From: Anas platyrhynchos
Lineage: Eukaryota > Chordata > Aves > Anseriformes > Anatidae
Direction: 5' to 3'
Assembly: GCF_047663525.1 (NCBI RefSeq)
Contig: NC_092590.1
Coordinates: 14,652,001-14,716,000 of the forward strand
Length of the DNA: 64,000 nt
Position 1 is the stretch's first letter. Each line of letters opens with the position of its first letter. Positions 48,841-61,600 of the stretch are shown here, piece after piece. The notes beneath the pieces were generated by a model, which was not told the DNA's origin, did not search any database, and saw only the letters and a program-made list of their open reading frames with translations. Both the position numbers and the translations under genes were made by a program.

Positions 48841-51800
48841 AAAACATTGTTAGGGCTTCCAGATCTCACAGCTGTACAGTCTTCTGGGTAAACTTCCCTA
48901 CAGCAGCTGTATCTAGAACTTCACCTTCTGTAGGTTAAATGGAAAAGTAATTCAAAATTACAAGTTAGAGGAAACTCAACATACAAACCATCAGATACTG
49001 TAACTGGATTGAAGCCTTTCATTACACAATTCTGCTAGTTATGTGCATTTGGTATACTTTATTTGTAGCATTTAAATGTTCTTATTTATATGTATGTGTT
49101 TATATATATTAGTATCTGTATGACAAATGGCAACCTAAGTATGTCCTGACTAACATCACCACAAACCTTCTTGGCAAGAAAACTGTACCCAGAGTCTCCT
49201 AACAGAGTGATTTCTGGCAACGATTTTGTTGGTGTATAGCATGCTGTGGCATTGCCTATGAGTCCATAACAAAGAAGGTTTCATTGTTTAAAGCCTTGTG
49301 CAAATATGCAGATATGCAACAAGGAACAGCACATGCCAAATGAGCTTACAGTATCCATCACAAGTTATTCTCTTGTAGGTGACCATTCAGCTTTTCCATG
49401 AGTCTGTTTTCCTAGGGCCACTGTTTTTATTAGTTTCTTGCTGCAATAGTAACCACTATGTGGTAAGATCCATTAAAATATTTCTTTAATATTTCAGCCT
49501 TTGAAGAAGCCACCCTTTCTTTTCAATAAACCTTGGAGTACTGTCTTATTGTAAAAAAGGCTTGTTTTTTTTTATAGAAACTGAAAGGCCTACTTCTTCT
49601 TTCTGAAGCAGAACTGAGAAACAATTGACTTTCATATCAATGTTGAAAAGAGAAGTGATAGAGAACTGGGATCTTATCTATGATTTAGGTACAGTTCCAC
49701 AAAAGCTCAGGCCAGTTGAAGTCCATGATCTGGGGGCTTCACTCCTGTATCTGCACGTCACTTGAGGTGATGGGAGTTCTGTAGGCACTTGGGGGTGAAG
49801 TGGTTTGGAAAGCTGTTACAATTACAATTACGAGTTTGTAGAGTGACAGATTATGCCTGGATTAGCCCTCCGTTCCACCTCATGATGAAGGTAGGGTGGG
49901 AGTTTATGCTGCTCTGGGGAGAGGCAGAAGTGTGCGGTTGGGAGAGGGAGTGAGGCAGGCAGAGCTGTAGCCAGTTTGTACTGCCCTGAAACAACACTCC
50001 TGCACATCCGTCTGACAGCCCTCAAGCAAAGGCTGAGTCTGTGCTCCCTTTACCAAAGGATGAGTTCAAATAGCATGAAGCAAACTGCATTGAATTTTGT
50101 AAATTCTCATATCCTCTACAACAGGATGATTGCATGGAAATTGCTGTTAGGGGTGGATCTGGAGCATCCTACCTGCCAGCCATTCATGCCCAGGAATTGC
50201 CTGGGAGACTGCTAGATGGCACTAATAAAATCTTGAAATACATGAAGGCATGATCATGATCAACTCACACTGGAGTGTTGCAGTGGATAAACTTTTCAGA
50301 AGGGATAGCCTGTCTTATAGAAAGCCTCTGGGTTGCAGGATTTTCAGAAAATCTTATAAAAGGAGAAAAATATCTTAGGTAACTGTCTTGTTTTCTTCCT
50401 TGAGTTCCCTCTGTGTCTTTGTTTTATGTTTCTGGAAAGGCTGTCCTTGCTCCTGCATCATACAGGCAGGGAAATTCTTCCTGCATGAGGCTCCCAGGGG
50501 AAACGTCCTGGAGGAGACTGGACAAAGCCTGAGCTCTGTGGCTATGGAAAGCAAGCGTATTGCTCTCCTCTATGGAAACAAGATTAAAACGAGTCAGTAA
50601 ACAACACATGCAGCACAAGAAAAATCCACACATTGCTGACTTACATGGAAAAGCAATGTGTTGATTAGTCCTCAAATACACTGCATCTCTCTGGTTCAAG
50701 AGACTCAAAATTAACTCATTTGTCTCAATTCACTTCACAATTTTCTTTAACTTCTGAAGAGTCAGTTAGATAAAGCTGGCTATTAAGTCATAGCCCATGC
50801 AAGGAGCTATTTGTTAGAAATGCCCATGTAAATGTATCCAGCTTATTTCCCACGTACAGGTCCAACATTTTCTTGAACACAAATAAGTGACTGCATTGAG
50901 GAGCCTCACTAGGAGCACGTTCGGATGTACGGTATTTGTCACAGGATTAAATATTTAAAAACTGTACATGCCCTAGATTTTTTGTGAGACGTTTCTAGTG
51001 GTTTGCTATTTTTTAGAGGGTGGGAGCTATTTTGTTTTGTTTCATTATTTATTTTTTAATGAGGGACTCAGTTCTGCTCCCTCTAGAATATTACACAACT
51101 CTCAGTGACTTTCAGAGAGGAATAGACTTTGTTTTATCTCTTCCTAGCATGGGATGTGTCTTCAGCATCTTCTTTCCCTAAGATACTCTTGCCTTACGCA
51201 AGGGTAGCCTGAGCCAAGCAGTTAAAAAAATTTAAAGAAATACGAATCTCAACTTTAGCCAATGTTGCAAAGAGCAATATATCTAGCCTAATTTTATAAA
51301 GGTGTCAAATTCTCACAGACGCTTTGTCCAAGTTTAGGTCATCTGTGCTGTTTTCTTTGAAAAATGAGGTACAGTGTGATTCAGGACACTGCTTGAAATG
51401 TCTGGTCCTAGGACCTGCTCCTGACCCTGGGGAAAGCATTGCTGAGCAGGAAGAAGGCACACGGGATCCCAGTTTTTGACAGCAAGATGCTGTTTGTGGG
51501 GGCCAGAGGAAGAAACCTCCCAAACTGAAGGAGAAACCATGCGTTTCTGAAAGGCTGGCCTTGCTGAGGAAGCCCAGTTGGGTGCTAATGACTTGACCCA
51601 GTAATTTGTAACCAAGGCTATAGGGTATGTATGTCAAGATGCTTGTCACCTAACAGAAGTTCTGATCAGCACCACCATGCCCTTAATGGCAGTCATAGAG
51701 CAGCCCACAGCAAACAGGCAAGCACATACAAATTCCCCTGTGCCCTACTGTGATTCAAATCCATGGGGATTTGCCTCTGGAGGTGGAATGGTTAACCTGT

Positions 51801-54190
51801 GCAGTTGTGCAATACAAATGAACACAGGAGGGAATATCGCTTTCATTTATCTAGCCTTTTCTCATCAACCTCAGTACATAAATAGTTGTGTGTTTTTTTT
51901 CTTCAGTCCACATTTCTCTTAATATAAGTAAATGAGACTAAAAAGAATCTGCCTCTGACTGTGCTCAGCTGAAGCTGAGTCCCTTCTTAGCACTGCTGTT
52001 GAGATCAGAGAAGTATTGCCAACCATTAACCTAGACTGAGAGCACAATAGGATCTATCTTTGATTACAGTTTTTAATAAAAAGCCTCAAACTCTTTGATA
52101 GATTCTTTATTGCAACTGAGATTTTGCTTTTTCTTCCCCACCTCTATTTCAAGAGAGCCATTCAGTACATTGGTAATATCCAATTTATTCTTCTAATTGT
52201 GAGTGATATCCCCTGTTAGTGGTATAAATTGTACCCTTTGCCCTTGGCAGAATTCACAACAATTCTCCTGCTGCCTATTACAGCACTTTCATAGATAGAC
52301 ACGCTTCATTAATACACACTGCTTCAAGGACTAATTGAATCTTTCCAATATATCCCTGAACAGCCATTGAATTATCTAGCTAGTGGTGGATGCGTGTAAA
52401 CTCATGGCCAGTGTTGTTTAAAAGTCACCAGTGGTTAAAGGACACAGTGGTTAAAGAATAGGATGTGCTGTACTTAAGTATGGGCTGAGATGCTTCAGAA
52501 GGCTGCATTCCTGAGAAAGCAGGCGAAATAGGAAGCTCTTCTTGTCAGCATCATCTTGCTGTGGCAGTGATGCCTGCTCGTAGAGCAGAAGATTGTCAAA
52601 ATCATCTCATGAGAATGCACTGAGAAAGAGTAAGGCAACCTAGGCTGAAAAGAGGAGGAACATCAGAGAACTTTAAAAGAAAAGATAGGCTTTAGAGCTT
52701 TTTATTAAAATCACAATGAAGATGGCTTTAAGCATGTCACTCTTGGCATGGAAGCAGCTGAGGTGAAGCACAAGTACCCTTTTTCTTCCACACATCTGGG
52801 GATGGCAATTCCTGTTGGGAAGGATTAACCTTCAGTCTCATTTGATTAAACCAGGGCTCATTTGTCAAATTTCCAAACATTCTGTCATTTATTCCAGGAC
52901 AAAAGAATTCAGCTGGCTCAAAATAAAATAAAATAGAGAGGGGTCGAATCATGTGAACAGGTTCAGAAGTAGGTTTTCTCCATATGTGTCTGTGCCAATG
53001 TGACTTGTTCATACTGCTCTTCAACTAATATCAATCTATTTTTTTTACATTTTTTTCCTCTTGGCAATATGAATTCTTTGCATGTATATGCACAATAGGA
53101 AATTGTTTATGTGTACAGGTAGATAACCATGTTGCCATTAGTATCAAATGCAAAATCAATTCATCTTAGTGGAAGTTAATCTCATTAAGATTTACTTTAA
53201 AAGATATTTGCTGATCTTCAGTACCATCTTCAGTAATTACTGAAGTTATTGTTTATCTTTGTCTATGTTAAAGGTTGATGCTGTGTTGGGTTCAAGACAA
53301 GTTACACGGGCGCAGAGGTTCTTCTAGAGGACCCGCAACATATGAGACTGTTATTGACTATATTGCCAAAATTGCTGTACACCATCTGTTACAGGCTTCA
53401 GCCTTTTTGTCCATTAGCACAATCCACGTTAAGACCAGGCTCAACCAAATTTCCTGTGCTGAAGAGAGTTCATGGACTGCTTTTCCAATAAGCAATGTGA
53501 TCCTTTTCAGAGAAAAGCAGGAAAAAATGTGAAGTAACTGCAAGATCTGATAGAACTGGGGACATCCCCATGGAAAAAATCGCACTGGTGCCTACTGAAA
53601 CAGGGTATTGGTGTCTCCTGGAACAGAGTACTTCCGCATATACATGTGAGTTAAAAGGAATTGGAGGAAATCTGCAATGATTCTGGGTGCAAATAACATT
53701 TACGAAATATAAATCATTTCTTTCAGTTAGGTTGATGATATTATTTCAGCAAAGAATTCACTGCCTTAAAAAAAATAAAAATGGTTTTGAATAGTAAACC
53801 ATTCTCTAGCAAATTTAAATGGCCATGAGCCTCTCAAACATGATAATCTTCTGTGGAGAATATGGGTTGTATGATAGTCATGTCAAAGTAAAGTGACTAA
53901 TAGCAGAGTCTTAGCCACCCTTTGCAATCTGGTAGTTAATATACTGTAGCTTTATGGAGATGGCTATAGCTTCACTTACATCTCTCATATACGTACATAT
54001 GGTAAGCTGACTTTCTCTCTCTGAGTCCCTTAACTACAGAATGTTTCCCAGAGAACAATGCAATAAATCTTCTGGTTGAGGACTGAGTAGGTGATAAGAA
54101 TGTCAAGTCATATTTATGCTTTTATTCCCCCGTAACGAGTAAAAGTGATTTATATGTGGACAAAGAGCTGATAGAAAAAGACCCCTATAA

Positions 54191-54214
54191 ATTTTATTTT
54201 ATTTTATTTTTTTA
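54191..54214. repeat. (TTTTA)n microsatellite
   Basis: About four copies of a five-base unit ending in a T run. Confidence 0.85.
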
Positions 54215-56226
54215 TTCTAGTGACATTAAAGTACCCTGTTTTGCTGGAAGTAAGAAACATTCCTTTTCCGTGTATTCTAAAGAGTCAACACCAAGAGAGA
54301 GTTAAAATTTCAAGTCATTTTTTAGCATTCAGAAACCTTTCTTTTTTTTTTTCTGGCTGAACTTCAGTATGTCTTCCTGGGATCCAGGCTGCCTCATGTC
54401 ACTACCTCATTCTCAGAGTCTTTGCAGCTCTAAATACCCAGCAAAAGGAGGGCCAGTTTTATGACTACTTGAAGCCACAGCCATTTGCTTTGTATCTCAG
54501 GACTTTTTGAAGCATGTGCTGTATCTGGCAATGCTGCCTCATTCTAAATCCCCAGGTTGCCCACTTAACCCGTTATGACAGCTTTATGACTGTTGAAGAT
54601 TTCTGTGTCTTACTGGGCATTTTAGATCAGCTTTAAGGCTTTATCTATTGCTAAAGGCAGATTCTTATCCATTATAAATTGCCAAAGATCCATTGATTTC
54701 AGCTTACTGATAATGATTTCTTCTTGCAGTATAACCAGTAGACCTCATTTTGATTAAGAGCCTGGCTCAGAAAATAAATAAATAAGTACAATTCTCTCAT
54801 TTAAATCCAACATGGTTATGTTAGGGGGACTAAATATTAAAACAATAATAATAATTAAATAATTAAAAGGGGAGGTCCAGATCCTTTGAAGAAAGCACTC
54901 ATGCAGCATTAAAAGTTAGCTTTTATGCTAGCCTTTGCCTAGAAGGATATATCTCATTGTGTTTGTTTGTGTATGTACCCACAGAAAACATTGACCATAA
55001 TGACTGAGAGCTTTGCTGGTTTTCATCTATAGTGGAAGTAGTAGAGGAAAGAGGACTTTGGTTTGCTTTATTCTCCCTCAGCTTTGGCATCACACTCAGT
55101 GACCCCATCCAGGACCTCACACCATCTGAATCTGATGATGAGCAGGAAGGCAGGACTAGCCCAGGCTTCAGGTTTTGTAGTCACCCCGTCAATATGCCCT
55201 CCAAGAAAAACTGGCAGCTGGCTCAGAAACATTAAGAACAATTATGGAAAAGATGGGAGGGTGAAAGATGCCATCACATGAGGCTTGAGGTCATTCCCAG
55301 TGGGAGTGTGGGGAAATGTGTTCCAGTGGAGACTCATAAGGGTGAGCCCAATGCTAGGTCTGAAAAAGCAAATCTAGACAGAGTCCTCTTTGTCAGCTCT
55401 TGCGATCATACCTCTGGGTATGTCCATTGCAAGCTTAGCAAAGAAATTCAACCCTGTTTTTCAATGAGAATATTCAGCCTTTCAGTTAGTAATCTGGGTG
55501 TTTTCTCTGTTATATTTTTGGGGGTGTGAGGGAGGAGAAAGGATTGGTTTTGATTTGTTTTTGCTCTTTATGTGCAGGTGGTTCAGCATTGTTGATGTTG
55601 ACAGTAAGTGCTATTTAATGCTTTTGTCTACGCACTCAGCATTGATCTTAACACTCTTTAGCTACACATAGTAGTACTAAACATTCAACTAGGAACAGTG
55701 GCAAATAAAAAAAGTAAGAGAGCAAACAAAAGGTGGATCCACGGTCATGTATTTTAGACACAGTCTTCTCTAAAATAGTGTCTGTTTCTAAAAATTTTTG
55801 AGCTTTCACTACTATTAGTACCTAAGCATTGGGATGATAATAATTACATGAACTATTTTGACTAATATTTGTAATGTTTCCTGGATATTGATATAACAAA
55901 ATTCACCCATGTTTTATTTTTTCTCATGTACATTCTAAGAATTAATATCTGCTGTCTTACTCTTATACTGTGGAAAAAGAAACTGAAGTCATTTGGTCAG
56001 ATTTAGTGCCTGAATTTATTTCACAGAGCCAACTGTGAAATGCACTTTTTGTTATCCCAAATATGTCTGAAATGCTCAACTGACTTTCAGTGAGAAAATT
56101 GTTCTACCTGTGCTATCTGAAAGAGAGATGTTATGATTCTTACAACAATTTTATCTGGTAATCCTCACTATGATGCGCATTTGCATTCATGGTCAGATGA
56201 GATTAATATCTGTTGAGAAAAGCTTC

Positions 56227-56249
56227 AAAAAAAAAAAAAAAAAAAAAAA
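56227..56249. repeat. A23 homopolymer
   Basis: An uninterrupted A run about 130 bases upstream of a CR1 3' end that lies in the opposite orientation. It is not that element's tail. Confidence 0.95.
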
Positions 56250-56379
56250 GAGTTAAAACATCTTTCCTAGTAGAATATGTAAAATACTCTACCCACTGTT
56301 GGAGGAAAAGACAGAGGAGGTGACTGGGCTCACACAGGCATATGACATGTTGAGACAGAATTGGAAGAGGAAAGGTTCA

Positions 56380-56667
56380 TCATCATCATAAAATGGTTTG
56401 GGTTGGAAGGGATCTTTGAAAATCATCTAGTTTCACCTGCCATGGTCAGGGACGCCTTCCACCAGACCAGGTTGCTCAAAGCCTCATCCAACCTGGCCTT
56501 GAACAATTCTGTTGTCTGTAGGTCACTTGGCCTTGTGAAACTTCGTAAGGCTTCCAGGGACCTACCTTTCAAATCTGTTCAGGTTCTTCTGGATGGCATC
56601 CCTTTCCTCCAGTATGTCAACAGCAACGTGCAGCTTAGTTACATAAGGTTACTTGAGCTTGCAAGAG
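56380..56667 (-). mobile_element. CR1 LINE, 3' end fragment, rearranged
   Basis: The low-coordinate edge reads CATCATAAAATGGTTTGGGT then TGGAAGGGATC, the CR1 3' end on the minus strand. It continues through CCATGGTCAGGGACGCCTTC, the GACCAGGTTGCTCAAAGCC block and GGCCTTGAAC. After about 56505 the text changes to another CR1-type segment (CTTCTGGATGGCATCCCTTT, CCAGTATGTCAAC) that normally lies further upstream in the element, so an internal deletion is likely. The matching frame is broken. The second half is assigned from memory of CR1 sequence and is less certain than the first. Confidence 0.85.
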
Positions 56668-58814
56668 TTTTGTAATTTATTCCTGATGTGGAATAAAGAG
56701 GAGATCCTACTGTGAGCACCTCATTTTGACTTGTCTTGAATGTCTTTACATGTCTTATATTTTGGAAATAAGTGGTTTTCTACCTTTTTGTTGATATTGT
56801 TGTTGTTGTTCCAGTCTTCTCACAGTAGAACTTAAACCCAACCAAAAAAGCCTATCCTGATCTTTCATATAAAGGGAAAACTCTACAGCACAAAAGCAGT
56901 GAAATGTCATGGCATTGATCTTAATTCTCCTTAACTACATATAATTGATATGTATAGTTGTGCTACTTCATCTAGTACGCAAGTAGTCTCAGGAGCCTCT
57001 GGATTGAAGTTTAGCTTTGCAAATTGAACAAAATTCACATTCATTCATTCTGAATATTTTTCAAATATTTCAAATATTCAAATATTTTTGTTACATATTT
57101 GTAACAAAAGTTACAAGTCTCAGAATGATTGAAATTTACACCAAGACTTCTACATAGTAATGTGAAATCTAGCGCATGTGGCCATAGCTAAGGATGTGTG
57201 GTTGTGACTACTGATAATGTATACCTGTATTTTCTTGGCTCTGAATTCTGGAGGAATATGCCAAAAAGAAGAAATAACCAATCTTAGTAATTTTGAATTT
57301 ATCAGCTTTCTAGAGCTGAGATAAGATCACAGACCACCAACTTTTGAGTTCAGAATGGTGATAGTTAATCAAAGGTTCTGACACAAAGCAATGTGTCATT
57401 AAGCTCCCATTAGATGTGGATGGAAAAATGCCTTATTTTTTTTCTATGCTGAACACCATTCAAATATGTTATCAGCAGGCAAGATAATATAAAATAATTA
57501 GAATTATTTTTAGTTATTTCTCCCTGATTCTTTTCCCTGTTTTCTAGAATTCTGAAGATTTTTGAACTCAAAGACAAGCTCTTCTGAAATTATTTTAAGG
57601 GATGTTGGCTTCAAAAGGATAGTAACCATTTGTAAGCTCACTGGCTCATCTGCTGTCTGTGGCTTACTCCTTTATTTTTGCCTCATCCATTGAAATCAGT
57701 AAGAAACCACCTAGAAACTTCAGTGTTAGTCATATCGAACCCAAAGACCCATGCATTTCCTTAGAAACAGCTGGAAAATACCTTCTTGCTCTGCAACTGT
57801 GAGATGTATCTTGCAAGGCTGCCCATGACTCACAAAACCTTGACTAGCTCTTTTTGTGGAGAGACGTCCCAGATTCCAAAGGAAAAAAATATATATTTTA
57901 AGAATATGCAGGTAAAGCACCTTACAACCATATTGATATTCTTAATGCATTCACCCACAATCAAAATGGATATGTTTTTAGCTAGAATTTGCACAGGGAA
58001 CAGTGATGATTATTACTGCAGAAAATCTATCTCAAAATGCTTTCCATAGGTTTGCAGGTCACAGAGGGCTGGAATCACACAGAACGGGTCCTGCATGTAC
58101 CCCAGAGGAACCAGGACAGTCCTGGCTTGAACAGGCCATGTCTAACTCTTTGGTGTCAGTGACAGAGTTTGGATGCTGCCTGCAAGAAAATACTTTAAGA
58201 GGGCAGCAACTAGGAAACAGTGGAAAAATCAGCCTTGCAGAAAGTTATAAGGCCAAACAGGGAAGGAGAAACTCCCAGGCAAACCTTGTCCATTCAAGTG
58301 AAACTAAACTAGTGTAAGCTCCATGGTGAGCACTGTTCTGGTGGAGTCCATGGGGAAGGTGCAGTGAGGTCATTTGGCCAGCCTGCTGCACATGAGGGTG
58401 TCCAGTGTGAATGGACTGAGCTGTTTACAGCATGCACGGATGCTTTAACATAAAATAATCCTGAAAAGCAGAAGAAAAGGTCTGACTTACTGCAAATTGA
58501 GGAAATGTAAAAGTAATTGGTTTGATTGAATGGAGATAATTACTTCTGTGTTAAGAGAGAGAAAAAATAAAAGCAAAGTCAACTTTTCGAAAAGAGCAAC
58601 CTCAGCTTCTAGAAGGAGCTACACTGAGCTGCGTTTGAGCTACAACTGAGCTTTCTTAGCAAAAGATTTTGTCCCTATTTATTTAGATAAATAGAGGATC
58701 TAAATTTTATTAGACATGTGGCTGGGCAGGAGGTGCAATAGGGGCATGAAAAGGCAAACAAAAAAAAAAAAAGATGGAAACATTGGACTTCTATATTTTA
58801 GATAAAATAACATA

Positions 58815-58838
58815 ATAGATAGATGATGATGATAGATA
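58815..58838. repeat. (GATA/GAT)n short repeat
   Basis: A mixture of GATA and GAT units over about 24 bases. Confidence 0.8.
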
Positions 58839-60140
58839 CAACAACACAAAGAATGGCCAAGGGAAAGTAAATCAGATTTTTTTTTTTTAATAATTCAAGA
58901 ATAATGGGTGCACAGGCAAATTTAAAGATGACACAAGAATGTCACTTCACAATGCAGAAATACACCACAGTATCATTGTATACATTGATACCACATGTTG
59001 GTAGGATTCTGGTTAGAATTAGTGAATACATACTAGAAACAGGAACAACCACATTTTCATTTTATCAACTGTCTTGACTGAATGTAAAGCTTTCTGTTTC
59101 AGGGCAGTATTGATGTGTTCAGAGATCATATTGACAGGTGATTTAATTCCAGACTTTTTTTTTTTTTATCTTTTCAGGGAGCTGGTTCTAGACTGAGATA
59201 CATTGTACACAGTTGTTTGTTATATCATATTCTTTACATTTAAACAAGAAATTCCGTTCTTCCTTGGTTCTTTTCATCTGCACTCCGTACTGTTCTTGGT
59301 ACTTATTCTCCATGCTTACACCTATCCATCTTTTATCTACTCACCTTGTCACTTCTATTATATCTGCATTTCATCTCCCCTATTGTATGAATCAGCTTAA
59401 AACTCCATGTTATAAAGAAAGCAACTGTGAGCCATAAACAGCCTTGGTGGTTGTCCAGGAGAGGATTCTTTTGGTAGCATGAGGAGAAGATCCTGTCTTG
59501 TGTGACAAAATGTGAAAACATAAAAATGGCTGCAGTTGCCCTGCCAAAGGATGTTTCCCTCTGGAATAACATCTTACACAGCCAGCCGATGACATCCAAG
59601 GACATCAGCAGAACTAGGCTTGCAATTAGAACAAATAGGTTCTTAAAATCTTTACAAATGTGCAAGCCACATAGCAGTCCAGCCTCATAGAACTGCATTG
59701 GGAAGAGTATTTAGGTTAATTTACATTTACCTGCAACACTCACAACCGATCCTTAAAAGAAACTCAGACTTATTTTCTGATTTCCTGAACTTCTGAAGAT
59801 ACCAAAAACATTTGGTAGATACATACAGTCAACATAGCTTAACTGGAGACAGGGCGCTGAATCCAGAGCCCCCATGTGTCTGGTACCCCATTAGCTTAAT
59901 TTATTGTTCACAGTAGGCAGTGGTTATCTGAGCAAATAGGTTTTCTGGTTGTGTTATTTGACATCATTACTCTTGAATATGCACCAGAATACCATGTGGT
60001 GAGTACGTAATAAATCAGCTCATTATGCCTATAATCATTATGATTATGTGTTGTTCCAGATCTCAGTTTTGTTGACATAAAAGGAGGTAAACAGCATAAA
60101 TTACTGACTCATCAAATGGTTGTTTTAATTTGTTGAGAAG

Positions 60141-60203
60141 GCGGGGGGCGGATGGGGGAAGTTGTTTGTGTGTGTGTGGTTTTCTTCTGTTTGTTTGTTT
60201 GTT
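60141..60203. repeat. G-rich then (TG)n/(TTTG)n tract
   Basis: Starts with GGCGGGGGGCGGATGGGGG, continues into a short TG repeat and then four TTTG units. The first part has several G runs close together. Confidence 0.85.
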
Positions 60204-60344
60204 GTGCGTGGCTTGTTTCACATTTAGAATCACAGTAATGAATAAATAGAATATGTGTGAAATGGGAATAGGAGATGGTGAAATTAATCATACCCAAACG
60301 TACTATGGAGACACTAAGGGGGAAAATATAATTATTACAACGCA

Positions 60345-60775
60345 TCAACCAAAAGTTTCCAATTTCAAATGCTGACTACTCCTGATGATTTTCTTGTCAT
60401 TCATGTGCCTGGAAATGTTTTTCAGGACTAACTGCTGCACCCCCTTCCCAGCGATCAAGGTGAGGCTGACTGGCCTGTAGTTTTCCAGGTCCTCCTTCTT
60501 GCCCTTCTGAAGATAGGAGTGAAATTTGCTTTCCTCCAGTCTCCAGGCACTTCTCCCAGTTTCCACGATCAAGCAAAGATTATAAAGGGTTGCCTCACAG
60601 GTACATCTGCCAGCTCCCTCAGCACTCATGGGTGTATCCCATCAGGACTCATGGACGTCCAATTTGCTTAAGTAATCCCTGACCTAATTCTCTTCCACAA
60701 TGGGTACATCTTCTTTGCTCCAGATTTTCCTCTTGCTCTCTGGGGCCTGAGATTCCTGAAAGCTGGTCTTGTTAC
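60345..60775 (-). mobile_element. CR1 LINE, ORF2 linker and start of reverse transcriptase
   Basis: Read on the minus strand from about 60775 downwards, this is CR1 ORF2 from the linker after the endonuclease into the reverse transcriptase: NKTSFQESQAPE, WSKEDVPIVEEN, SKLD, then GKKEDLENYRPVSLT and HMNDKKIIRSSQH. NYRPVSLT is the hallmark entry motif of the reverse-transcriptase domain in this family. Stops and frameshifts interrupt it. It stops before the catalytic motifs. Together with 61316-61600 it probably derives from one minus-strand CR1 insertion, now separated by LTR sequence and missing about 125 codons of linker. Confidence 0.9.
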
Positions 60776-60790
60776 TTAAATAATGAGATG

Positions 60791-60850
60791 AAGGTATTGG
60801 GTTTATGTGGCAAGGGTTTGATAGTAGGAGAGTGGCAGGAGTGGCAGACC
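60791..60850 (+). mobile_element. Second, short LTR 5'-end copy
   Basis: GTATTGGGTTTATGTGGCAA followed by GGGTTTGATAG and a GTGGCAGGAGTGGC stretch closely repeats the beginning of the LTR at 60931 (GTATTGGGTTTATATGGCAA). Only about 50-60 bases match. The 80 bases between this piece and the longer LTR copy are not recognised. Confidence 0.6.
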
Positions 60851-60930
60851 TCATCCCTATCTTATGGCTGATGAAATCTCTCATGTTTTCTTGCAACAGG
60901 CTTAAGAACAGTCAGGAAAATTGTGTAAAC

Positions 60931-61311
60931 TGGTGTATTGGGTTTATATGGCAAGGTTTTGTTATGGGGGGATGCGGGGTGGCCTCTGTGAGAAGAGTCC
61001 AGAAGCTGCCCCATGTTAGATGAGGGACAGATTTGACCAGTTCTAAAAAGGACCCCTATCTGGCCAGAGCCAAGCCAATAAGTGATGTTGTATGTCCCTC
61101 TGTGATAACAGATTTAAGAAAGATGGGAAAAAAAAAGAAGAGAGAGGGGAAAAAATAATAATAATAAAGCACCTTCTGCACAACAGCAGCTCAGAGAGTG
61201 GTATGTGATAAAGATCCCTGCAGACACCCAGGTCAATGCAGGAGTGTAGAAGGTGCTCCAGGCACACAGCAGCAGTTCCCCTGAGGCCTGTGAAGAGGCC
61301 CCTATGAGCTT
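60931..61311 (+). mobile_element. ERV LTR, 5' two-thirds
   Basis: An endogenous-retrovirus LTR in plus orientation. It begins GTGTATTGGGTTTATATGGC, then GGGTGGCCTCTGTGAGAAGA, GCTGCCCCATG, a CCAAT box in GAGCCAAGCCAATAAGTGAT, the TATA-like GATTTAAGAA (61111-61120), a purine-rich patch with A9 and a TAA repeat, GCACAACAGCAGCTC, GATCCCTGCAGACACCCAGG and GGTGCTCCAGGC. I recognise this order from an LTR family widespread in birds (possibly ERVL-like; class not proven here). The GC-rich repeated 3' part of that LTR is absent here, but a piece of it occurs at 7672-7840. No internal retroviral genes flank it, so it is a solo, truncated LTR. Promoter activity is unlikely given the decay. Confidence 0.78.
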
Positions 61312-61315
61312 ACTT

Positions 61316-61600
61316 TATAACCTCCTCCTTTTCTTCAGGATCCCCATCTCCACTGTCTCATAGCCACTGCAACTGAGGCTGCCTTTGGCCTTCACATACC
61401 CAATGAGCCCCTCATTAGTGATGAGTACGAGATCCAGTGGAACACCTCTCTTCATTGTCTCCTCTATCACTTGGGTGAGGAGGTTGTCATTGACGCACTT
61501 TAGGAACATCCTGGATTGCTTATGCCCTGCTGTGTTGTCCTTCTTGTAGGTATTTCTGTAGCTGAAGTTCCCCATGAGGGCTAGGATGTTCACGGCACAC
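61316..61600 (-). mobile_element. CR1 LINE, end of endonuclease domain
   Basis: On the minus strand an open stretch reads as the C-terminal part of the CR1 ORF2 endonuclease: VNILALMGNFSYRN, DNTAGHKQSRMFL, NDNLLTQVIEE, RGVPLDLVL, GLIGYVKAKGSLSCSGYETV and GILKKRRR. The family motifs GDFN and Ser-Asp-His, which hold catalytic residues, are here GNFS and Ser-Gly-Tyr, so the enzyme would be dead even if expressed. The frame upstream of about 61600 is no longer CR1-like. The fragment stops abruptly at 61316, where LTR sequence begins. Confidence 0.9.

Larger units (their letters stand above)
47130..56379. other. About 9 kb unique DNA, no gene seen
   Basis: No exon, RNA gene or transposon recognised. 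Open frames reach 114 codons (51305-51649 -) without any domain. Contains A14 (48091-48104), A29 (48810-48838), a TTTTA repeat (54191-54214) and A23 (56227-56249). The segment 52050-52390 has the repeat-free, ATTA-rich look of a possible conserved non-coding element, but this cannot be tested from one sequence. Confidence 0.5.
56668..60344. other. Unique sequence with simple repeats, no gene seen
   Basis: No exon or transposon recognised. Contains a TTG repeat (56796-56811), a CAAATATTT-rich self-complementary patch (57053-57120), a GAT-type repeat (58815-58838) and a G-rich then TG/TTTG-rich stretch (60141-60203). The longest open frames are about 121 codons (59333-59698 -) with no recognisable domain. 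Confidence 0.55.
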
